From Synchiropus splendidus (taxonomy: Eukaryota; Chordata; Actinopteri; Syngnathiformes; Callionymidae), in the NCBI RefSeq assembly GCF_027744825.2, contig NC_071334.1, positions 918,606 through 982,605 on the forward strand: DNA of 64,000 nucleotides. The letters are read 5' to 3'. Positions 43,565-55,900 of this stretch are shown here, piece by piece (positions within the stretch are counted from its first letter, which is position 1; each line of letters starts with the position of its first letter). Both the position numbers and the translations under genes were made by a program. The notes beneath the pieces are model-generated. The model was not told the origin of the DNA. It saw only the letters and a list, made by a program, of their open reading frames with translations, and searched no databases.

Positions 43565-44431
43565 TTAGTCCGTTGCAGCACCAGCAGTATGGATGTGTTG
43601 ATCAACATAAATCTCTGCATCGCGAGGCGAGTTGAATACTTTGGTCTCACCGCCTTGCGTCAAGATGAGGCGAGCAGGGAATAAAGATCCGTTTGGCACA
43701 CCAGCCTGGCGCAGCTTCTGCCTCACGTTGTCAAACTCCTTCCGATCCTTCATCACATCAGCGGCGAAATCTTCTTCATCTTCTTCCCCTCGTGGTCAAG
43801 CGCTCCTCTGGTCCGGACAACCTGGATCATCCTCTCCTTTACTGAGTCGTGGTGGATTTTGGCGATCATCATTCGTGGTCTGTTAGACGGCGCTCCAACA
43901 CGGTGTGCACGGTCCACTTTAATTCCGTCGGGAAAGTGCTCCGCTCCACCGCAGTAGTTTCGGGAGGAAATCCGCAACAAACGAAGGAGGCGCGCCTTTC
44001 TCAATCTTCTCTGGGAGACCAATTATCTTGATGTTTTGCCGCCGTGAACGTCCCTCCAAGTCACACAGTTTGGCACTTAGAATCCTGTTCTGTTGGGTCA
44101 ACTGTTCACAGCACTTCTCCAACTCCGTGACGCGCCCGTCATGCTCCTCTCGTGTCGCTTCCAGGCTTACAATGCGAGACGTGTTCGCTGCTCAGGCAGT
44201 TTTCATACCTTCGAGAGAGGCCTCCAGGTCATCGAGCCTTCCGTCCATGGAGTGTTCCATGCGCTTGATAGGCTCCAGTACGAGCGAAGGAGGGCCTGAA
44301 GCCTCAGGTGTTCCCTCGTGACTCCACGAGCTAGGCGAGCTAACGCTAGTTAGCTCGGTCGGTTGACCCTCGTCTTCGCTTTCAGAGCGAGTTGCTGCAA
44401 CCTTCTGTGACTTTTTCTTGCTTTTTGTCAT
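43565..44431 (-). pseudogene. L1-like LINE ORF1, copy 2
   Basis: Near-identical to 39,030-39,896 at an offset of 4,535 bp. It carries the same in-frame TGA (44,192) and the same frameshifts. It begins MTKSKKKSQKVAA. Confidence 0.8.
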
Positions 44432-44944
44432 ATTGTCAGCCTCTTCAAAGCGTTTTCTGTCGTCGAGGTGATGATGGAAATCGTTTTCAACAGTTTATAT
44501 AAGTCAGCGTGGAGGAGCCACAAAAAATACGACCTACTCCATCAGGTGCTCACCAGCGCCCCCGCCTGTTTTTTTGTATTAAATACAGTTATGAACTGGA
44601 ATTAACACGTCATTAATATAAGAATAATATGCCTCAATTTATTTTTGCACTGTATGTTATAGAACATAAAAGGTCATTAGAAATACGATTACTGACTAAA
44701 ATGACGGCCAATGTTGCTGTTTCCTGTCAAGTGAGTTGATTTTTCATACCTTTCAATATAAAGCTGCGAGCAGCAAATCTTGTTTGTCAATCTTTGACCA
44801 GCTGGAGTCAAAGACGCCGGTCAAGAGAAACTCCCTGAAAGGCTTGAGGTCCTCAACATTCTTCATCTTTGGCGGCAGATGTGGAGCACAACCTGCTTCT
44901 CTCCATGATTCCATGAAGTCCACGTGGGTGCAGTGACGTAGGCA

Positions 44945-44974
44945 AGTGATGCTAACTCATCAGTTAGCATCACT
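44945..44974. repeat. Perfect 13-bp inverted repeat (hairpin), copy 2
   Basis: AGTGATGCTAACT, loop CATC, AGTTAGCATCACT. Identical to 40,411-40,440. Confidence 0.85.
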
Positions 44975-45484
44975 TCATAAATTATGCGCATGTGGACAGG
45001 AAACGACGTCATAAAACGGAGCCCTGGAAGCAAAACGGGATGAAGAAGCAAAGAGGGCAGTGACAGCAGTGACAGGCAGGGTTGCCAGGTTGGGTGGTCT
45101 TCCGCTCAGGCCCGCCTCTGTAGAACACGCACGGCTGGACAACACCGCGCTCTGCGGATTCATTACATTTGGGCTGGTTTTCACAACCTCCAGCAGGTGT
45201 TTCGTGATTGGTTCATCAGCTGCCAGCCTTCAACGTTATTGGTCAGCGACGGTTTACAGTGAACCAATCAGAGCAGCGACTTTAACCATTCTACATGACC
45301 GAGGTCAGTTAGCGTGAGAGCTTTTTTTTTTTTTCCACAAAAATAAAATAAAATGAACATGAACATAGAAAGCCATAAATTCATATAATATGAAGTATAA
45401 CACCAGTGAAACGACGGAGACAAAACAAAGCAAAAAATCAAAGAAAGAGTATCACAAAACACTGGTGTGTTTTCATGAAAAAAT

Positions 45485-46150
45485 ATGGAGGGTTTTCACG
45501 GCGCGTCATCAAACCTGGCAGCCGCCATGTTGGAGATCCTCACTGCTCAGCACAGAGCGGTAGCGAAGGCCATGCTGCAGCGTTTCCTTGTAAAGTGGTG
45601 AATTACGCTGGTGTTTTGGATTGTACGAATCGTTCCCATCGTGAGAAGGATTTGGAATTTTATCCACTTCCAAAAGTGATGACAAACCAAGGAGAACAAT
45701 GCCAGTACTTGTAGGAAGAGAGGAGGAGCTTGTGGTTAGCGAAGCTGAAGCAGGACCTTGGAGGCCAAACTGTGGATTAAAAAAGAAAAAGTGCAGCCTA
45801 AATGACTGTTCATTTGCATTGTATTGCCGTGGAAGACTTTTATCAGAACATGTTTATTGATGCCAACCCACACAGTTTTCAGAACGTTCCCTGAAAAAGC
45901 TCTTTCTCTCTCTCTCTCTCACACACACACTCATCAAAATGTTTAAATACGTCACATTCTCATATGAGGTGACTCGGTATAACAGTTCCCTGACTCGTCC
46001 GCACACCACGCACGACGAGCCTTTCTGAGGTTTTCCATCTCACTCCAGTCACAGCCTATGGGGGTGTTGACAAAGAGGAGCTCCAACATGGCGGCTCCTG
46101 GGCTGGATGACGCGGCCATGACGCGCAGTGAAAACCCTCTCTATATAGAT
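45485..46150 (+). mobile_element. THAP-domain DNA transposon relic
   Basis: The ends are inverted repeats. The left has GAGGGTTTTCACGGCGCGTCAT ... GCCGCCATGTTGGAG (45,488-45,535). The right has CTCCAACATGGCGGC ... ATGACGCGCAGTGAAAACCCTC (46,079-46,140). Between them the plus strand encodes a THAP-type zinc-finger start at 45,588-45,710 (LDCTNRSHREKDLEFYPLP, then VMTNQGE, RRSLWLAKL). An in-frame TAG precedes EERRSLW, and one expected N-terminal Cys is replaced. THAP domains are the DNA-binding part of P-type transposases and of host THAP genes. Confidence 0.6.
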
Positions 46151-46154
46151 ATAG

Positions 46155-46282
46155 TGTTGGTACCATGTTTGGTCCACGTGTGACCCCGGGTGTCTCATGT
46201 GTCTATGAGAACGATTGATCTAAAAGGTAAACCTCGACCAGAGTGGCGTCCTTGCTCCTTCGTCATACATCGTCACACTTCA
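46155..46282 (+). mobile_element. Partial gypsy 5' LTR next to copy B
   Basis: A TG...CA stretch ends directly before TGGTGGCAGCGG (46,283), which resembles the primer-binding site of the intact gypsy element in this window. It may be only the right part of an LTR. A gag-like frame follows. Confidence 0.35.
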
Positions 46283-46366
46283 TGGTGGCAGCGGTAAACA
46301 CCTGAGAGAAGCCAGGACAGAGCCAAAGGACTGTCTGGGGATAATGGCTGTGGTCATTCAAGCAAG

Positions 46367-46795
46367 GTGAATCCGAAGCGGAGGACTTGCCGCACCATGG
46401 CGTCGCATCTCCCGATGACTGGCAGAAGGTGGACATATGAAGCCTTGTCTGCAGGGTATGAGCCACTGCAGAAGTTGAAGATGCCACACAGTGAGAAAAG
46501 ACAGGCATTTGAAAGAGGACGCACGTGTGGGAGTCGTGGAACCAAACACAAACCACGTCAATGTCCTGCTGAGAATGATGAGCGTTCAGCGTGTGGCACT
46601 AAAGGTCCTGGGGCAAGGTGCTGCAAGAAGACCAACAGACCAAGACAGCACATGAACATGCAGCAGAACGGAGGAGTCGCTCAAGACCACCACCTAACAG
46701 GCAACACCAAGAAAAACCAAGAAGGGAGTCTCATGCTGATCCCATTGAAGATGAAGATGCTAAAGGAACACGCACATTTCCAAAACAAACCATAG
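46367..46795 (+). pseudogene. Ty3/Gypsy gag remnant, copy B
   Basis: 142-codon plus-strand frame containing the same decayed nucleocapsid-like Cys cluster as bases 88-155 of copy A. It follows an LTR end and primer-site-like sequence, which supports a gag origin. Capsid sequence is missing. Confidence 0.5.
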
Positions 46796-46900
46796 CAATA
46801 ATACATTTCTCTCCTGAGAAACAGGACGTTCTGCCAAAGACCACGGACTCAGTGCACTGACAGAACTTATACACAGAGAGTTTCCACAGAGATAAACTTG

Positions 46901-47250
46901 CAGTGGAAGCTGGAGTGATGCTCTGCTCGGAGCTTCGATGACTCGATGGTGGTCTGCTGGGCAGGAAGAGACTGAAGCAGCTGGTCAGGAGCTCTGTCCT
47001 GGGCTGTGCTCTGGACTCTGTGGAGGAGGTGAGTGAGAGGAGCGTGTTGGCCAAGCTCACCTCCATCATGGACAACAGCTCTCACCCACTGAATCAGAGC
47101 CCAGAGGATCTGAGCAGCTCAACCTCAGTGCAGGAAGGAGCACCACCACAGGTCCTTCATCCCTACTGTGTAGAGCCGACCGTCGTCATGGATACATCCT
47201 TTGCACCAACAACTCAAGAGATGCTGTGACGGTGAATTTCTCCTTTGTGA
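46901..47250 (+). mobile_element. LINE 3' end fragment (CR1/L2/Rex-like), copy B
   Basis: Copy of 430-780 with the same SVLAKLTSIMDN-like block, followed by five GTCCC units. Confidence 0.5.
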
Positions 47251-47284
47251 GATCGTCCCGTCCCGTCCCGTCCCGTCCCGTCTT

Positions 47285-49470
47285 ACAAGTGAAAGTGCAC
47301 ATGAAGTCTCGTCATAGCAGAAGCTTCAGCAATGATGAGCGTCTTCTTGAAGCGTGTTTGACTGACGTGAGATGGTGATAAACCTCTGTCAGTGGAGGAC
47401 TCTGTGGAGGACCTGGGGCCCCGACTTTGAGGAGCAGATGAACTGTCCCATATTGCAGCGTCTTCAACTGGTGTGCTGCGACACACGAGTGAGAGAGGGT
47501 GAGGTGAGCCGGGGAAATGATGGCTTCATTCCTCAGCAGCAGGAGCAGTTCCAACAACGTTCATGTTGCATCACAAATGCACAGCTCCCATGAGCTCGCA
47601 GCCTCAGCAGCAGCGGAGGAGACGTCTCATGTCCTCTGAGGACCGACAGCCTTGAGTGAACCGACCCTCCGTATGGAACATCTGTCTGCATCATGTTGAC
47701 GCTCCCTGCCCTCTTTGCCTTTCTGTCCCAGTGCTTTCCCTACATCAGAGCTGCTTCTTCACACCTTCACGCACCACTCACACCCTTCTACACAACCTTC
47801 CCCACTCCAGTCGCATGGTTCTGAGCCTCTGCTGGACCTCCTCTGCAGAGGAGCTTCAAAGCCACGCCCACCTCCAGTGTCACTGCGCTCAAACTTGGGA
47901 CTGCACCCATCCCACGCCAGTGTTGAAAGTCAACTGAGCCACAGTAAGTGGAGTCAGCTGAGCTTCTCTCTGTGCTGTGGGGCGACACTAGTCTTGCTCT
48001 GTGTGAAAATGACAGAGTTGATATTTATTGGACCAAAGTGTTTCCCAAATGTCGCCTGCTCTGCTGCTGCAGCGCTTCGTATCAGCAAGGATTCTGTTTC
48101 TAGCAGAGAACGTTGGAGCGGAGAGGAACTAACAGAGCAGTGAGAAGTGACTTGAGCCGCTTTTACTTTGTCCCTTGATCCCTGTTTTCTTTCCTTCCCT
48201 CCTTCCTTCCTGTTGTCATCTTCTCATCACCCGAGTGTAAAGCCACCTGGACTCAGCAACGTGAGCCAGATGGACTCCGATTGTTCGTTCATTGGCTGCG
48301 TCCGCTTGCTCTCTCTCCCCGTCCATTGACTGATCTTTGGTTCACCCTTTCTAAACCCTGGTGCTCTGGCTTCTGTGTTTGGCCTTTCCTTGGTCTCTCT
48401 GCTCCCCGCAGCTTCCTGGTTTTCTCCTTGTTATTGCTTCTCCTGACCTGTGAGTTCGTTCTGACCACCTTGATAGTTTTTGTGTTTTATTGCTCATTGT
48501 GTTTGTCCTCTCTCTTTACAGACTCTGCTCCCATTCGTTTCTCCCAGTTCGGTGACGCTTCTGTTTCATTTCTGAAATGGCTGTATTTTGACCCGCTGTC
48601 TGACTCCAGTGACTCCTGCATTACTGCTATTGGGTTCCGCTCCGCGTCTCAAACAACAGCAGTGACATTAAAACAGGAAGACGTCTTCCTAAAACAGCAT
48701 GTGCCTGTGAGAGCCAAAGAGAAACCACAGCCTGGGCCGCAGCGCCGCGCTGCATGAAAGCCAGAGCAAAGCAAGGCACCTGGCCGCTGGAGTGTGGACG
48801 ACTTTAGTTCATGATCCTGGTTTGAATGGTACTTTTGACACAGGAAAGCCTCAACAGGATCCACCCGTGTATCTGTCCCACGAGGCTCCAGACGGTCGTC
48901 CGCTCAGCTGATTTAGAACCTGCTGCGTCTCCACTGTGAGAGACACACGGACCCAGACGCAGCAGCGCCAGGAGACTCATGATGGCAGCACATGTTTCAC
49001 TCCAGTCAACCTTTCACAGCAGCATCCGCAGTTACAGAGACTCGCTGAGGATCTGAGTTGGAGCCCACAGTGTCACGTGACCTACACTCCTGAGTTTCAC
49101 TCCACGATCTCCTCCTCACTGGTGTGGGGCATTTTGGATGATTCATCATCCACGTGTCCAGAACACAGGCTCCTCACGTGTCCACATCAAAGGGTTCAAG
49201 TCATGGACACGACTGAAGGCTTCAGAGAAGAAGTGGCATGAAAGAGTCATGGAAAACAAGAGCAAAAGCTGGACATCTGAGCTGTTTGGGGCGTTGAAGA
49301 CAGAAGTGTTTCCACAGATGAAGAGCTTCTGTGAGGGTGGAGGCTTCTTCTCTGACTGCTGTTGAGGAGTCTTCCTCTGTGCTGCTCTCCACTGAGACTC
49401 TGCCTCAGACGAGCAGGAAACTCTCCATGATGACGGCAGCGGCTGCTGAGACTCGGAGTCAGTCTTGACC
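47285..49470. other. No gene recognised (copy B); includes 0.77 kb absent from copy A
   Basis: Mostly the counterpart of 817-2,240. Bases 48,567-49,340 have no equivalent in copy A and hold no recognised gene, although a 158-codon plus-strand frame (48,281-48,757) runs into them. Confidence 0.4.
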
Positions 49471-49474
49471 AATA

Positions 49475-49830
49475 CCATATTTATTAATACAGCACTTCAA
49501 AAACAACACAAGAAGTGCTGTACAACTGTAAAATCAGGATAGAGCGTGCAGTAAAAGTGCCTTGTAAGAAGTGTTTTAACAGTGGACAGCGATGGTGCCT
49601 GTCTCACATGGGGAGGGAGGACATTCCACAGACTGAGAGAGCCTGGTCTCCTCTCATCTTAGGCTCAGTTTTAGGTACCTCCAGGAGCAGCTGCTCAGCT
49701 GACCTCAAGGATCTCAGGGGTTAAAAGCTCCACTAGGTGCTGAGGGACAAGACCATTTCAAGCTTTTAAAACAAACAGAAGAACTTTAAAATCAATTGTA
49801 AAAGTCACAGCAGCCAGTGGAGAGAAGCCA
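49475..49830 (-). mobile_element. LINE reverse-transcriptase C-terminal tail (CR1/Rex-like), copy B
   Basis: Counterpart of 2,245-2,600 with the same LWNVLP and VRQAPSLSTVK signature. Confidence 0.6.
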
Positions 49831-49931
49831 AAATGGGGGTGAAATGAAAGAGAAGAAGGTCTGCTGCTCTGCCAGAGACTTGTGAGTCCAGCAGTTCTCA
49901 TGGATCAATCACTCACTCACACTTCTTCAGG

Positions 49932-52900
49932 TCAGATCTGTAACCTCTCTGGTCCACAGTCGTCCAGCCTGGAGGAAGAAAGAGAGAGAAGGATGAGAGC
50001 AGCTCCATGTGACTTCAGATGTTTCAGGACTATTATCTCCTGCTGCTCAGTGGACGGCTCTTTCATGACTGTTGATGACAACAAAGATGGATCTCTAAAC
50101 AGCTGCTCAGTCTCTACTGTCTCCTTGGTGCTTCCACTGGTGTCCAGCAGGAGAACATGTCATGTGTTTGGATTCATGTGCTCAGTTCAGATGAAGAGTC
50201 TGAGCAGCCTCACACACCCACATCCTCTCTGTCTGCTCCTGGATCACATGTTCAGTCTGAAGCTCTTTGGAGCTCAGTCAGTCAGTTCTGCTGCTCTGTC
50301 CATACCTGAGAGTCTTCAGCCTCCAGTCTGGACTCCTCAGTCCAGCAGACAGCAGCTCCAGTCCTGGTCCTCCTGGATAGTTGGAGCTCAGGTCCAGCTC
50401 TCTCAGGTGGGAGGGGTTAGAGGTCAGAGCTGAGGCCAGAGAAGCACAGCCTCTCTGTGAGATCCTACACCTTCTCAGACTGTAATGAAGGAGAAACAGT
50501 GTTTTAGAAAACCATGAGAGCAGAAGAACCGTCCAGTGGTGGAGCAGAACTGAAGAGAGGAGATGATGTGTTCTGACCTGAGAGTCTCCAGGTGACAGTG
50601 TGGACTCTTCAGTCCAGCAGACAGCAGCTCCACTCCTGCATCCTTCAGGTCCCTGTTCTCACTCAGGTCCAGTTGTGTCAGACTAGAGGACGGAGAGCTG
50701 AGGACTGAGGACAGAAGGGAACCACTTCTCTCTGACAGTCCACAGTAGCTCAGGCTGTGAAAGAGACGAGTGTCATCAACAAGTGAGACTTTTTCAATCC
50801 TCTATTGTGACAAGACTTGAAAGACTTGATGTGAGGAGCCACTGAACTCTTTCCATTCAGAAGATCATTGTGGTAGAAATGTTGGAGCTTCTACTGATGA
50901 AGCTTCCTCTTCTTGATGGTCACACTTGAAACTAACTACTAGACAGGTGGGGGGTCAGCAGAGCAACTGTTTCATGAGTGAGTTGCTCTTTGATCAGAGA
51001 ATCTTCCTCTGGTCCGCTCAACCTCACACCATGTTCTGTTTGATGCCAACTCTGCTGACTCAGCACAACACAGCTCACTGGAGTGTTGGAGCAAAGTGAT
51101 GAGAAAACTGTGACTCTCTGAAGCTGCAGTCTCCACCTCTGACTTTCACATTTCAGCTCTGAAGCTGGACAGATGATGTGTTCTGACCTGAGAGTCTCCA
51201 GGTGACAGTGTGGACTCTTCAGTCCAGCAGACAGCAGCTCCACTCCTGCATCCTTCAGGCCGCTGTTCTGACTCAGGTCCAGTTGTGTCAGACTAGAGGA
51301 CGGAGAGCTGAGGACTGAGGACAGAAGGGAACCACTTCTCTCTGACAGTTCACACCAGCTCAGGCTGTGAAAGAGACGAGTGTCATCAACAAGTGAGACT
51401 TTTTCAATCCTCTATTGTGACAAGACTTGAAAGACTTGATGTGAGGAGCCACTGAACTCTTTCCATTCAGAAGATCATCATCACATTATGGTTGGAATAT
51501 TTGAAGCACTTTTAGATCAGTCAGGATCAACTTGATCAAACACCAAGTCAACAACACCATCATGATGAACCAGTGACTCTTGGGGTTATGGTCTGTTCAA
51601 GGGAGGACTGTATCTTCAGCTCCCCCTGAATATTGTGCAGCAAAAACATCTAGAAGAGCAGACGAACTACTGAGTCATTTGAGTCATTGATTCATGCTGA
51701 TGTTTGGATCATGAGCCAGATGATTCAGTTTCAGAGATGAAAGTAGATCCAGCAGCTCCAACAGGAAATGACATCATCTCACTGTTTCCAAACCAAGAAT
51801 TCTTCTCTTGTTTTCCATTCAGGTCTTTAAAGGAGCCCTAATGTGTTTTGCTGTAGTCTTCAGATCTCACTCACTAATGGAGCAGCTTCATGTCAAAATA
51901 AAAAGGTCAGGTTATGAAGTTAGTTGACAAAATGGCCGTCTCTCTCCAAACACTGTTTTATACTGAAAGAGTAACAAGGACTACAAAAATGGCTGTGCGA
52001 GTCTGTTCTGGTTTAGAATGACCACACACATCCATCAGGAAGCGTTGAGAGCTGACATGAACCTGTTTGTTCATGAAACTGAAGCCACTCTCAAGTTGTC
52101 CTGGTAACTGTTGCTGAGTTTTAACACCTCAGTTTGTGTCACGGTGAAACCATGTGACCTCACACTCTTGACTGAGACGCTGCTGTGAGGAGCCTCTGTG
52201 GAGATGTTCTCTGCTCCTCAGCTCAGATGTTGCTCCTCATTCTCTCATGGACAACATCAAGGTGACTTTGATTCCTTTTGAAAGAGTTTATTGGAGTTTC
52301 AGTACGAGGCAGAATCATGTCTTCACTTGAGTGACAGCAGCTCCACAGGAAGATGAACACTGTAGAGACCTCTGGACACGTGGAGGAGCGTCATAGGGCT
52401 CCTTTAACTCTCTGCTGAGTCAGCTTATACATGGATCAGTTCTGAGTTCTGAGAGGACACACTGGTCTGGCTCCTCTCCAGACATCAGAAAAAGAAACAT
52501 TGTTCCATCTGTCTTGACTCCTGCTGTGGGACTGTTGTTCTAGAAAACCATGAGAGCAGAACTGAAGAGAGGAGATGATGTGTTCTGACCTGAGAGTCTC
52601 CAGGTGACAGTGTGGACTCTTCAGTCCAGCAGACAGCAGCTCCACTCCTGCATCCTTCAGGTTGATGTTGCCACTCAGGTGCAGTTGTGTCAGACTAGAG
52701 GACGGAGAGCTGAGGACTGAGGACAGAAGGGAACCACTTCTCTCTGACAGTCCACACCTGCTCAGTCTGTGAAAGAGACGAGTGTCATCAACAAGTGAGA
52801 CTTTTTCAATCCTCTATTGTGACAAGACTTTTGAAGAATCAGAAAATGAGAAGAAAAAGAGGAAGTGAATTCCAGAGCCAAAGATGAAGTGAAATGTAGT

Positions 52901-55900
52901 CTGTCTCTCTGCTCTCCAAAATCTCCAGCCTTCTGAATAGAAAGCTTGGATTCTCCCCCCCCTTTCCAAGCTCCATGAGCTCAGCATTGTTTTGGAGTGG
53001 AACAGTGTCTCCTCGTGAGGAGCCTCTTCCCTGCGCCGCGTGACTCTCTGGGAGCTGCTGCAGGACTCGGAGGCAGCTTTGGAGCCAGACGGAGCCTCTG
53101 GGCCTCTCTGTTTCAACTCAACCAACCAACCTGTGGGAACCTGGAGCTGCTGCCAAGCTTTGGGGTGAAACGCTCTGGAGTCACAGAGCAGGGCTGCTCT
53201 GTGACTCCTGTCCATCAAAGGCTTCCCTGACTGTCTGACACGAGTTGTGGGAGGATGAAGAACTGAGGCGCTGGATGGTGTTTGAACATCTGCCTCTCTG
53301 TCATTGAAAAGCAGCTTCACTCCCCGCTCTGTGCTGATGAGCAGGAGTGGTGTTCAGAAGCTGAGCGTGGATGAGGACATCAAACTTGGAGGAGAGGATG
53401 GAGGCTCACCACGGCAGGCGCCGTGCTTGTTGTCATCCATCAGGATCTCTGTCTAGTCCACACGCGCAAACTCATCACTGGCACCATGGCGGCACCAGTT
53501 CCCACCGTTACCAGGAGTCAGAGCTTCACTTTCCTGTTCTGGATGTGGGCTTCAGTCGGAGATGGAGCCGTTTACACCACATTGAGAATTCATTTCTTCA
53601 TATCGCGAGGATCGTCAACAGCAGTAGAACGCAACAGCCCTAGTTCACATCATCAGAGGTGTTTCAGGTTTCAGTGTTTGATCCACTTACTGGACTTTCT
53701 TTGAAGCTTGGACCACAGGCAGCAGCCTCTCAACAACCTCCTCTGAAAGATGGTAATATTCCAGTACAGATTCATTCCTAGCAAAGTATTTATTCAGGTC
53801 AAACACGTCCAGATCTTCCTCTGAGGACAGTAACATGAAGGCCAGGGTGGACCACTGAGCAGGAGACAGTTGATCTGTGGAGAGAGCTCCTGATCTCAGC
53901 TGCTGTTGGACCTCCTCCACTAGAGAAGTGTCCTTCACTTCACTCAGACAGTGGAACAGATTGATGATTCTCTCTGGAGACACTTTCTCCCTTATCTTCT
54001 CCTTGATGAGCTCTGCTGTGTCCTGATGGGTCCAGGAGCTACTTCCTCTCTGTTCCAACAAACCTGGAAGGAGCCTCTGGTTGGCCTGCAGAGAAAGACC
54101 CAGAAGGAAGCGCAGGAACAGGTCCAGATGTCCATTTGGACTTTCTGCAGCTTCATTTATTGCTCTCTGGTAGAACTGTTCTGGATGTTTGGTTTCAAGT
54201 GTTTGTTGTGAGTCCAGCAGATTGACTCCCGAGTTGAAGAACTTCAGGTGGACATGAAGAGCAGCCAGAAACTCCTGGAGACTCAGGTGGATGAAGCAGA
54301 AGACCTTCTCCTGGTACAGTCCTCTCTCCTCTCTGAAGATCTGTGTGAAGACTCCTGAGTAAAGTGCAGCAGCTGTGATGTCGATGCCACACTCTGTGAG
54401 GTCTGATTCATAGAAGATCAAGTTTCCTCTCTGCAGCTGCTCAAAAGCCAGTTTTCCCAGAGACTCAATCATCTTCCTGCTCTCAGGATCCCAAACTGGG
54501 TCGGTCCCAGCTCCTCCATGGTACTTGAGCTTCTTGACTTTGGCCTGAACCACCAGGAAGTGGATGTACATCTCAGTCAGGGTCTTGGGCAGCTCTCCGG
54601 TCTCTCTGCTCTTCAACATGTCCCCCAGAACTGTGGCAGTGATCCAGCAGAAGATGGGGATGTGACACATGATGTAGAGGCTTCGTGAGCTCCGGATGTG
54701 AGACATGACGGTGGTCTGCTCCTCATCTCTGAACCTCTTCCTGAAGTACTCCTCCTTCTGGAGGTCAGTGAACCCTCTGACCTCTGTCACCATGTCCACA
54801 CACTCAGGAGGGATCTGATTGGCTGCTGCAGGTCGTGTGGTGATCCAGAGCTGAGCTGAGGGAAGCAGCTTCCCCCTGATGAGGCTGGTCAGCAGGACGT
54901 CTACTGAGGTGGACTCTGTAGCTGCTGTCAGGACCCGACTGTTGAAGTCCAGAGGGAGTCGACACTCGTCCAGACCGTCCAAGATGAACAGAACCTGGAC
55001 TCCTTCAAAGCTGCTGAGTCCTGAGTCTTTGGTTTCAGGAAAGAAGCGATGAACAAGTTCCACCAAACTCAACTGCTTCTCTTTCAGCAGGTTCAGCTCT
55101 CTGAAGGTGAAAGGAAACACCAGCTGGAAGTTGTGGTGGGCTTTGTCTTCAGCCCAGTCCAGAGTCAGCTTCTGTGTCAGGAGGGTCTTCCCAATGCCAG
55201 CCACGCCCTTCGTCAGCAGGCTCCTGATTGGTGGCTCTGTGTCAGGTGAGGCTTTAAAGAGGTCTTCTGCTCTGATGGTAGTTCCTGGTCTGGTCTGCTG
55301 CCTGGTTGCTGCTTCGATCTGTCGGACCTCGTGCTCCTGGTTGACCTGCTCTGTGCCCCCCTCAGTGATGTAGAGCTCTGTGTAGATCTGATTCAGAGGG
55401 GCAGAGTTTCCTGCTCTAGCGACCCCCTCAGACACACTGTGGAACTTCTTCTGCAGGCTCCTCTTCAGTCGCCCTGCACACACTCCAGCAGCACTTCCTG
55501 AGTGAAGAGAGAAGTCACATGATCAGAGGAGTCAAGATGCCAGTGACTCTCTGACACAGGCAGAATCAGCATTTCTTGGCTCTGTCAAGGATTTCAGGAC
55601 CATTTGGCATGACTCATCTGAAGAACAACTGCCTGCGATGAGTGCAGCGTGGACGAGCTGCTGGCGACATCTGAGGAGGAGGGACCAGTGGAATCACCTG
55701 GATCAACCACCCAAGTTCTGTGATGACATGAATTCTGTTTGTCTTCGACTCGGCTTCATTGGCTGGAATTGGTTTCAGTCATGTGTCGCTCCATGTATCT
55801 CGCTGTGTCATGTTGTGTGATGTGTGTTTGTCGATGAAGAAACGAAGAACAAGTCATTCTAGAAGGTGAAGCTGGAGGAAGATCTTCAGCTTCAGATGTT

